Assembly (NCBI GenBank): GCA_019416865.1
Contig: DXWL01000053.1
Span: 1-8,158 of the forward strand
Length of the DNA stretch: 8,158 nt
Direction of reading: 5' to 3'
From: Fusobacterium sp.
GTDB lineage: Bacteria > Fusobacteriota > Fusobacteriia > Fusobacteriales > Fusobacteriaceae
Shown: in pieces, positions 1 to 5,438 of the stretch
Numbering within the stretch: position 1 is the stretch's first letter
How the letters are laid out: every line of letters starts with the position of its first letter
Translations under genes and position numbers: made by a program
Notes under the pieces: model-generated
What the model was told of the DNA's origin: nothing
Database searches by the model: none
The model's input: only the letters and a program-made list of their open reading frames with translations

Positions 1-1
1 A

Positions 2-55
2 AACTATTTTTTCTTAGAGAATTTTATTTTTTACAAATTTGCAACAGCCCCTTTT
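2..55. repeat. Left arm of a perfect 54-bp terminal inverted repeat (probable IS end)
   Basis: Bases 2-55 are the exact reverse complement of 8105-8158, and the match stops at base 56. The inner tip read inward is GCAACAGCCCC followed by four T, so the outward reading begins GGGGCTGTTGCAAATTT. A CTGTTGCAAA core close to the tip is known from IS6-group ends such as IS26 and IS431/IS257, so I infer that this is the edge of an insertion sequence whose body lies outside the window. No transposase is visible. The repeat reaching both window edges fits a draft contig broken at a multicopy element. It could instead be half of a large terminator-like hairpin. Confidence 0.7.
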
Positions 56-77
56 ATTTAATTTTCTAAAAAGAAAG

Positions 78-82
78 AAGGA
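78..82 (+). promoter_or_regulatory. Ribosome binding site that decides the mutarotase start
   Basis: AAGGA lies 7 bases before the ATG at 90. It supports that ATG over an in-frame upstream start at 39, which lies inside the terminal repeat, has no such site and would put 17 charged or unrelated residues before the signal peptide. Confidence 0.75.
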
Positions 83-89
83 AAATAGA

Positions 90-1223
90 ATGAAAAAATT
101 TTTATTTGGTATTGTTATTTTAGCTGCTCTTGCAGGATGCAGTTCAAACAGTGCAAGAAAACCCCAAGCAGATATAAAAACAGCATGGGAATATGCAGGA
201 ACTCTTCCTGTTCAAAAAGGATACGAAAAAAATATTGGAACTGCTGGAGTTCTGTATGGACTTCTTGAAGAAAGATATATTGTAACAGGAGGAGGAGCAA
301 ATTTTCCTTATAAATCTGTACTTGAAGGTGGAGCAAAACAAATGTATTCTGACTTATGGGTTATTGATACAAAAGAGGGAAATAAAATTATTGAACACAT
401 AAATCTTCCTGTTGAAATAGGATACGGAGCTTCTGTTACTGCTGAAAAAGGAATTTACTACATAGGAGGAAGTTCAAATCAACAAGCAGATGATGATATT
501 TTATATTTAACACTTGATGAAAATAAAAAACTAAAATATGAAAAAATTGGAGAACTTCCTTTTACTTTCCAAAGCGGAACTGCCGTTGAACATAACAAAA
601 AACTTTATATTCTTGGAGGAAAACAAAATGGTATTCCTTCAAATAAAATATATGAGTATAATCTTACAGAAAAAACTATAAAAGAGCTTCCATCTATTCC
701 TGCAGGAAAAGGAAGAACACAAAGTGTAGCTCAAGTACTTAATGATTCTCTTTATATTTTCAGTGGCGGAGATACAACAGCCTATACTGATGGTTATAAA
801 TATAACTTTAAAACAGAAAAATGGGAAGAAACAGCATCTGTAAAAATAGAAAGAAAAGAGATATCTCTTCTTGGAGCTGCTTCCGTCAAACTTAATGAAA
901 AGGAGATGCTTGTTATAGGTGGATTTAATAAAGAAATTTATGATGATGCCGTTAAAAAACTTGGAACTTTAAGAGGACAAGAGCTTTTAAAGTTTAAGGC
1001 TTCATACTTTGGAGCAGATCCTGATGAATTCAGATGGAACAGAAATATTCTTATCTATAATGCTGAAACAAACAGCTGGAAATCAATAGGAGAGATACCT
1101 TTCAACGCTCCTTGTGGAGAAGGTCTTGTCATTGTAAAGAATAAAATTTACTCTATAAACGGAGAAATTAAACCTGGAGTAAGAACACCTAGAATTTATC
1201 AAGGAGAACTTCTAAAAAAATAA
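90..1223 (+). CDS. Cyclically permuted kelch-type mutarotase lipoprotein (NanM/N-acetylneuraminate epimerase-like)
   Basis: The 377-aa product starts with a lipoprotein signal peptide: MKK, a hydrophobic stretch, then lipobox LAGC with lipidated Cys17 followed by SS, which suggests an outer-membrane lipoprotein facing the periplasm. The mature part shows repeated kelch blades: YIVTGGG (63-69), YYIGGS, LYILGGK, LYIFSGG, MLVIGGF and a final YSING. GGGANFP at 67-73 is typical of NanM, the sialic acid mutarotase that interconverts Neu5Ac anomers before uptake. Length is close to NanM (about 370 aa). The order of the blades resembles the 'cyclically permuted mutarotase' family, although I could not align it. 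The substrate is inferred and could be another sugar. No sialic acid catabolic or transport gene is in the window, so it appears monocistronic. It starts only 34 bases inside the terminal repeat, so its promoter probably lies in or beyond that repeat. It ends at a shared terminator. Confidence 0.85.
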   Translation: MKKFLFGIVILAALAGCSSNSARKPQADIKTAWEYAGTLPVQKGYEKNIGTAGVLYGLLEERYIVTGGGANFPYKSVLEGGAKQMYSDLWVIDTKEGNKIIEHINLPVEIGYGASVTAEKGIYYIGGSSNQQADDDILYLTLDENKKLKYEKIGELPFTFQSGTAVEHNKKLYILGGKQNGIPSNKIYEYNLTEKTIKELPSIPAGKGRTQSVAQVLNDSLYIFSGGDTTAYTDGYKYNFKTEKWEETASVKIERKEISLLGAASVKLNEKEMLVIGGFNKEIYDDAVKKLGTLRGQELLKFKASYFGADPDEFRWNRNILIYNAETNSWKSIGEIPFNAPCGEGLVIVKNKIYSINGEIKPGVRTPRIYQGELLKK

Positions 1224-1273
1224 ACAAAGAAAATCCATTCTATATTTTACATTTAAAATTTTAAAATAATATT

Positions 1274-1317
1274 AAAATTGGGCTGTTGCAAATTTCTAAA
1301 AGATAACAGCCCATTTT
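1274..1317. terminator. Bidirectional intrinsic terminator between the mutarotase and response regulator genes
   Basis: GGGCTGTT (1280-1287) pairs perfectly with AACAGCCC (1305-1312) around a 17-base loop. It is flanked by an A-rich side (1274-1277) and ATTTTATT (1313-1320), so it gives a U-rich tail in either direction. It lies between two convergent stop codons (1223 on + and 1331 on -). The left arm plus loop is nearly the same as the tip of the terminal repeats; see findings. Confidence 0.85.
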
Positions 1318-1330
1318 ATTATATTAAATA

Positions 1331-2056
1331 TTATTTTATTATTAAAAGCTCCTTAAATTCCTTTACCTTATTTCTGCTCACAGGAACTTTAAATTTTAAA
1401 TCTGCAATTTTTAAAACATATGTACTGTTAAACCAAGGTTCAACTTCAACAATTTTATCAAGATTTACTATATATGAACGATGAGTTCTATAAAATTTTT
1501 CTTTTGGAAGAATTTCCTCTAACTTTGATATTTTAACCTTTGAAGTATAAACAGCATCTTTTGTATAGATAAGACTGTCTTTTTCATTTACTTCAATGTA
1601 ATATATATCATCAAGAGAGATTACAAAAATTTTATTATCAAGCATTCCTGTGATTTTATTAATTCTGCTGTTTATATCTTTTGAACTTTCGCTCTCCTTT
1701 TCCTTAGTAATATTTTCCAATACCTCCCTTATTCTCTCGTCTGAATAGGGTTTTAAAATATAGTCAAAGGCTTTTATTTCAAAAGCATCTGCAGCATAGT
1801 CACGATATGCTGTAATAAAAACTATTTTTATATCTTCATCCATTTTTGAAATAATTTTTCCCAGACTCATTCCATCAAGTTCAGGCATATTTATATCAAG
1901 AAATACTACATCTGTTTTATTTCCTTGAAGATATTTAAGAGCATCTACTGGATTATCAAACTCTTTTTCCAGTTCTACACCATCAAAATTATTAATGAAA
2001 TATTTCAGCTCCTCTCTTGCAGGAAATTCATCTTCTACAATCACACATCTTATCAT
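1331..2056 (-). CDS. lytR: LytTR-family response regulator (LytR/BtsR/YpdB type)
   Basis: This 241-aa DNA-binding response regulator is the cytoplasmic partner of the upstream kinase. The receiver domain (about 2-118) keeps the acidic pocket (Glu8-Asp9), the phospho-acceptor Asp54 in VVFLDINMPELDG, Thr82 in FITAY and Lys102 in DYILKPY. A charged linker (about 117-133) leads to a LytTR domain (about 141-239), recognised by its beta-rich pattern and the FYRTHRSYIVNLDKI block at 188-202. LytTR proteins bind pairs of short direct repeats about two helical turns apart. I chose the ATG at 2056, 5 bases after AGGAG. An in-frame TTG at 2059 sits only 2 bases from that site. The gene follows the kinase by 12 bases, with its ribosome binding site touching the kinase stop codon, so the two are co-transcribed and probably translationally linked. 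The likely target is the divergent cstA promoter. Family assignment is firm; the target is inferred. Confidence 0.93.
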   Translation of the reverse strand: MIRCVIVEDEFPAREELKYFINNFDGVELEKEFDNPVDALKYLQGNKTDVVFLDINMPELDGMSLGKIISKMDEDIKIVFITAYRDYAADAFEIKAFDYILKPYSDERIREVLENITKEKESESSKDINSRINKITGMLDNKIFVISLDDIYYIEVNEKDSLIYTKDAVYTSKVKISKLEEILPKEKFYRTHRSYIVNLDKIVEVEPWFNSTYVLKIADLKFKVPVSRNKVKEFKELLIIK

Positions 2057-2061
2057 CAAAA

Positions 2062-2069
2062 CTCCTCCC
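2062..2069 (-). promoter_or_regulatory. Ribosome binding site of the response regulator, abutting the kinase stop
   Basis: On the minus strand GGGAGGAG ends 5 bases before the ATG at 2056. Its first base is the last base of the kinase TAG stop codon (2071-2069), which suggests translational coupling of the pair. Confidence 0.75.
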
Positions 2070-3721
2070 TATCCTATATTAAAAGATATTCTTGTGCCTT
2101 TTTCCAATCTTGTAATGTGAAGTCCTGTTCCATACAGAAGTTTTATTCTGTTATGAACATTTTTAAGACCTACACTTTTTTCAATTTCAGGAATATCAAG
2201 TTCATCTATAATCTTTTGTTCTATTCCTACTCCATCATCTTCTACTACTATATTACAGCCTGTTTCCGTTTTTTTCACTTTAATATATACATTACCTTCA
2301 TTCCTTGATTTTAAAAGTCCATGTTTTATACTGTTTTCTACCAAAGGCTGTATTACAAGGCTGGGAACTTTTATATTTTCTATTCCCTCTTCTATTTCAT
2401 AATGGCTGTTTATTCTATTGAATCTTGATTTTTCTATATTAATATAAGCTTTTACCTGTTCAAGTTCTAAAGAAAGAGGAACAAGTTTTGAGAAATTTTC
2501 CAAATTAAATCTTAAATATGTAGAAAGATCTATAATTACCTCTCTGGCTTTTGCAGAATCAGTTCTTACAAAGAATGCTGTTGTATTAAGAGCATTAAAA
2601 AGAAAATGAGGATTTATTTGAGCTTGGAGAACTTTAAGTTCTGCATCTCTTGCCATAGCCTTAAGATTTTCTACCTTACTCAATTCAAGCTGTGTGGCTA
2701 TAAGCTGGGATAATCCTATAATAAGAAATTTTTTTCTTGCTGTTATAAAACCATTTTTATCAAAATATATTTTAAGTGTACCAGTTATCTTTTCCCCTTG
2801 AAAAAGAGGTGCTATAATACAAGATTTTATTTTTCCGGAAATACATTTAAAATCGATATTATCTGTATTTTTATTAGCAACCAATACCTCTCCTGTCTGC
2901 AGTACCCTTTTTGTCGAATCACTCCTTATTTCTGTATGTTTTATCTCATAAATTTTAGATTCAGCATAACTTGCAATTACATTCTTATCATTTGTAAGTA
3001 CTACAACTTTTGCTTCTAAATACTCTAAAATAATTTTACATACTTCATTAAGAGATTCTCCCTTTCTAAAGTACGGAAGTGTTTTATTTGCAATCTCAAG
3101 AGCTAATTTTGCCTGTGTTCCTGCTATTATTTCCTTCTCCTCTATGATTCCCTCTATAATTAATATCACCACAGATACCCCTACAGCATTTGCAAGAATC
3201 ATAGGAAAATAAATATTTCTTACAATTTCCCAAGCTAATTCCTTATCTGCATTCATTATTATAATAAGGAGCATACTTATATTTTCTACAATAAATCCAC
3301 CTATAAAACCATACATATACCTATTTTTTCCATTGGCTTTTTTATGAAGATATGCTGAAAGATACCCACCAAGAATCGTTGCTATTGAACACGGAACTGT
3401 TGTGAGCTGTCCTGTTTCTATAGACAGCCTATGTATTCCTGCAATAATTCCTGAAATTATTCCTACATAAGGTCCTGCAAGTATTCCACCTACAATAACA
3501 CCTATATTACGAGTATTGGCAATCGAACCTTTATAATCCACTCCAACATATGTACCTATGATTGCAAGTCCCGAAAAAAATACAGATAGTATAATTATAT
3601 CTCTTCTGCTGTATCTCTCTCTAGTAAAAATATTTTTGGCACTTTCAAATTTTGAAAAGAAAAATGCGATGACAATAATATACCCTAAGTTATTTAAAAG
3701 ATGACTCATCAAATAAAGCAT
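2069..3721 (-). CDS. lytS: LytS-type sensor histidine kinase (5TMR-LYT, GAF, His_kinase, HATPase)
   Basis: The 550-aa membrane kinase shows the full LytS architecture. Residues 1-195 hold about six membrane segments of the 5TMR-LYT type, including NTRNIG (69-74) and AGIHR (94-98). A GAF-like domain spans about 218-350. The His_kinase core has QINPHFLFNALN (368-379) with probable phospho-His372. The ATPase has an N box PLVENSIKHG (459-468), DDGVGI (495-500) and GLKNVHNRI (518-526). Known relatives (BtsS, YpdA, LytS) respond to pyruvate or membrane state and phosphorylate a LytTR regulator, which is the next gene. Arg71, Arg98 and Ser112 match recalled BtsS pyruvate-contact positions, so external pyruvate is a plausible ligand. 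I chose the ATG at 3721, 6 bases after GGAGG. An in-frame TTG at 3727 directly abuts that site and is unlikely to be used. Transcribed divergently from cstA. Confidence 0.94.
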   Translation of the reverse strand: MLYLMSHLLNNLGYIIVIAFFFSKFESAKNIFTRERYSRRDIIILSVFFSGLAIIGTYVGVDYKGSIANTRNIGVIVGGILAGPYVGIISGIIAGIHRLSIETGQLTTVPCSIATILGGYLSAYLHKKANGKNRYMYGFIGGFIVENISMLLIIIMNADKELAWEIVRNIYFPMILANAVGVSVVILIIEGIIEEKEIIAGTQAKLALEIANKTLPYFRKGESLNEVCKIILEYLEAKVVVLTNDKNVIASYAESKIYEIKHTEIRSDSTKRVLQTGEVLVANKNTDNIDFKCISGKIKSCIIAPLFQGEKITGTLKIYFDKNGFITARKKFLIIGLSQLIATQLELSKVENLKAMARDAELKVLQAQINPHFLFNALNTTAFFVRTDSAKAREVIIDLSTYLRFNLENFSKLVPLSLELEQVKAYINIEKSRFNRINSHYEIEEGIENIKVPSLVIQPLVENSIKHGLLKSRNEGNVYIKVKKTETGCNIVVEDDGVGIEQKIIDELDIPEIEKSVGLKNVHNRIKLLYGTGLHITRLEKGTRISFNIG

Positions 3722-3727
3722 TTTCAA

Positions 3728-3736
3728 CCTCCCCCC
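3728..3736 (-). promoter_or_regulatory. Strong G-rich ribosome binding site of the sensor kinase
   Basis: The minus strand reads GGGGGGAGG, ending 6 bases before the ATG at 3721. The spacing rules out the TTG at 3727, which begins immediately after the site. Six consecutive G are unusual in this AT-rich sequence. Confidence 0.8.
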
Positions 3737-3749
3737 AATTTCTAAAGGT

Positions 3750-3778
3750 ATTATATCATAAAACAGGATAAATAAAAA
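3750..3778 (-). promoter_or_regulatory. Predicted promoter of the lytS-lytR operon
   Basis: The minus strand has an extended -10, TGATATAAT (3758-3750), with a perfect TATAAT. At 17-bp spacing the -35 is only TTTTTA (3778-3773). The TGn extension can compensate for a poor -35. Transcription would begin near 3743, about 20 bases before the kinase ATG. Confidence 0.5.
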
Positions 3779-3809
3779 ATAGTAATGTGCATCTCAGGAC
3801 ACTCTAATG

Positions 3810-3840
3810 CTTTTTAAGTGTGAAAATCTACCTTTTAAAG
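3810..3840 (+). promoter_or_regulatory. Candidate LytTR-regulator binding site (direct repeat, 22-bp phase)
   Basis: CTTTTTAAG (3810-3818) is repeated as CTTTTAAAG (3832-3840), 8 of 9 bases matching with a 22-bp offset. LytTR regulators are known to bind two roughly 9-bp direct repeats about two helical turns apart, and the TTAAG end resembles AgrA-type half sites. The downstream copy ends 8 bases before the -35 of cstA, a normal activator position. In sequence this AT-rich the repeat could arise by chance, so the function is inferred from spacing, place and the adjacent regulator gene. Confidence 0.4.
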
Positions 3841-3847
3841 AACATTC

Positions 3848-3877
3848 ATTACATTTATCAAACTAAAAAAGTATAAT
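3848..3877 (+). promoter_or_regulatory. Predicted cstA promoter, weak -35
   Basis: A perfect -10, TATAAT (3872-3877), is preceded at 18 bp by ATTACA (3848-3853), which matches 4 of 6 bases of TTGACA. There is no TGn extension. A good -10 with a poor -35 fits an activator-dependent promoter. Transcription would start near 3884, leaving a leader of about 50 bases. Confidence 0.55.
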
Positions 3878-3935
3878 ATTTACGTGGGGAGTTACACAAA
3901 CTAAAAAAATTATTTTAAATGGAGGTTGTTTTATT

Positions 3936-5333
3936 ATGATGAGCTTTATTATTTCTTTAATAGCTTTAGTTGTAGGTTACTTTACTTACGGAAAATTTGT
4001 AGAAAAAGTTTTCGGTATTGATGAAAACAGAGAAACTCCTGCAGTTCGTTTAGCTGATGGTGTTGACTATGTTGAAATTGACTGGAAAAAAGCTTTTCTT
4101 ATTCAATTTTTAAATATTGCTGGATTAGGACCTATATTTGGAGCAATTGCCGGAGCTTTATGGGGGCCAGTTGCATTTTTATGGATTGTATTTGGTTGTA
4201 TATTTGCCGGAGCTACACACGACTTTCTTTCAGGAATGTTATCAGTAAGACATGATGGAGCTACAATAGCAGAGATAGTTGGATACTATTTAGGAGAAAA
4301 AGCTAAGAAAGTAATGAGAGTTTTCTCAGTTGTTCTTCTTGTTCTTGTTGGAGTTGTATTCGTAACAGGACCTGCTGATATTCTAGCTAACCTTACTGGT
4401 AAGCCATCTCTTATGTGGGTTGGAGTAATCATATTATACTACATGGCAGCAACAGTTCTTCCTGTAGATAAATTAATCGGAAAAATTTATCCTCTATTTG
4501 GTGCTTGTCTGATTATAATGGGAGTTGGAATTGGTGTTGGTATAGTTGTATTAGGATATGATGTACCTGAAATAGCTTTTGTTAATATGCATCCAAAAGG
4601 AACTTCTGTATTCCCTTATCTTTTCGTTACAATAGCTTGTGGAGCAATTTCTGGATTCCATGCTACTCAATCACCTTTAATGGCTAGATGTATGAGAACT
4701 GAAAAAGAAGGAAGAAGAGTATTCTACGGTGCTATGATTGCTGAAGGTATCATCGCTCTTGTATGGGCTGCTGCTGCAATGTCATTCTTTGGTGGAACTG
4801 AAGGACTTGCTCAAGCAGGAACACCTGGTGTAATAGTAAGTACAATTTCTAACTCAATTCTTGGAAAAGTTGGAGGAGCTTTAGCAATTCTTGGAGTTGT
4901 TGCTTGTCCTATAACATCTGGGGATACAGCATTCAGAAGTGCAAGACTTACAATAGCTGATGCTTTAAAATATAAACAAGGACCTATCATCAACAGATTT
5001 ATGGTTGCTATTCCTCTATTCGTAGTTGGTGTTGCATTATGCTTCATAAACTTTACAATTATTTGGAGATACTTTGCATGGTCTAACCAAGCACTTGCTA
5101 CAATAGCTCTTTGGGCTGGAGCAGCTTATCTTGCAAGAGAAGGTAAAAACCACTGGATTGCTTCTATTCCAGGAACATTTATGACAGCTGTTATCACAAC
5201 ATATATCTTAGTTGCTCCTGAAGGATTAAGACTTCCTGAAAGCATTGGATATCCTGCAGGTGTTGTTGCAGCAGTTCTTGCAATAGGACTATTCTTAAAA
5301 ACTAAATGGGTTGGAAAACCTATCAATCTTTAA
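3936..5333 (+). CDS. cstA: CstA/BtsT-family carbon starvation transporter, short form
   Basis: This 465-aa polytopic inner-membrane protein has about 12-13 hydrophobic segments. Family landmarks run in order: DGVDYV (41-46) before the second segment, AGLGPIFGAIAG (62-73), AGATHDFLSG (91-100), SGFHATQSP (239-247) and TSGDTAFRSAR (328-337). Characterised relatives CstA and BtsT of E. coli are roughly 700-aa pyruvate importers, and CstA is also linked to peptide uptake. This protein is about 240 residues shorter, ending after the last membrane segment with KPINL. It looks like the compact form seen in other anaerobes rather than a truncation, because the stop is followed by a good terminator. 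The start at 3936 has GGAGG at 3921-3925, a long 10-base spacer. The second ATG at 3939 would be still farther away. Divergent position beside a LytS/LytR operon suggests pyruvate-responsive activation. The substrate is inferred, most likely pyruvate. Confidence 0.93.
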   Translation: MMSFIISLIALVVGYFTYGKFVEKVFGIDENRETPAVRLADGVDYVEIDWKKAFLIQFLNIAGLGPIFGAIAGALWGPVAFLWIVFGCIFAGATHDFLSGMLSVRHDGATIAEIVGYYLGEKAKKVMRVFSVVLLVLVGVVFVTGPADILANLTGKPSLMWVGVIILYYMAATVLPVDKLIGKIYPLFGACLIIMGVGIGVGIVVLGYDVPEIAFVNMHPKGTSVFPYLFVTIACGAISGFHATQSPLMARCMRTEKEGRRVFYGAMIAEGIIALVWAAAAMSFFGGTEGLAQAGTPGVIVSTISNSILGKVGGALAILGVVACPITSGDTAFRSARLTIADALKYKQGPIINRFMVAIPLFVVGVALCFINFTIIWRYFAWSNQALATIALWAGAAYLAREGKNHWIASIPGTFMTAVITTYILVAPEGLRLPESIGYPAGVVAAVLAIGLFLKTKWVGKPINL

Positions 5334-5385
5334 TAATTAAAAATTCAATAATGATTTAGCTTTACAACCTAAACCAAGTTAAAAT

Positions 5386-5429
5386 AAAAAATTCCTCAGA
5401 TATCTTAAGTGGTATCTGAGGGATTTTTT
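5386..5429. terminator. Bidirectional intrinsic terminator between cstA and the DUF1846 gene
   Basis: CCTCAGATA (5394-5402) pairs perfectly with TATCTGAGG (5413-5421) around a 10-base loop. The stem extends through a T-G wobble, T-A, and an A run at 5386-5391 against T5424-5429. The T run serves cstA on + and the A run serves the convergent gene ending at 5439 on -. Confidence 0.92.
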
Positions 5430-5438
5430 ATTAATTTA

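Noticed and set aside
39..89. N-terminal extension of the mutarotase starting at an ATG at 39
   Set aside because: The codons lie largely in the terminal repeat, no ribosome binding site precedes 39, and the extension would bury a clear lipoprotein signal peptide that begins at 90.
1278..1484. Small plus-strand open frame running from the terminator into the response regulator
   Set aside because: It begins within the terminator hairpin, has no ribosome binding site, and is antisense to a conserved LytTR domain.
3884..3935. Riboswitch or attenuator in the cstA leader
   Set aside because: The leader is only about 50 bases, mostly A/T, and I see no stable hairpin or terminator-antiterminator pair.
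4811..5047. Minus-strand open frame inside cstA
   Set aside because: It is an antisense shadow of a strongly conserved membrane-protein coding sequence, with no ribosome binding site or recognisable domain.
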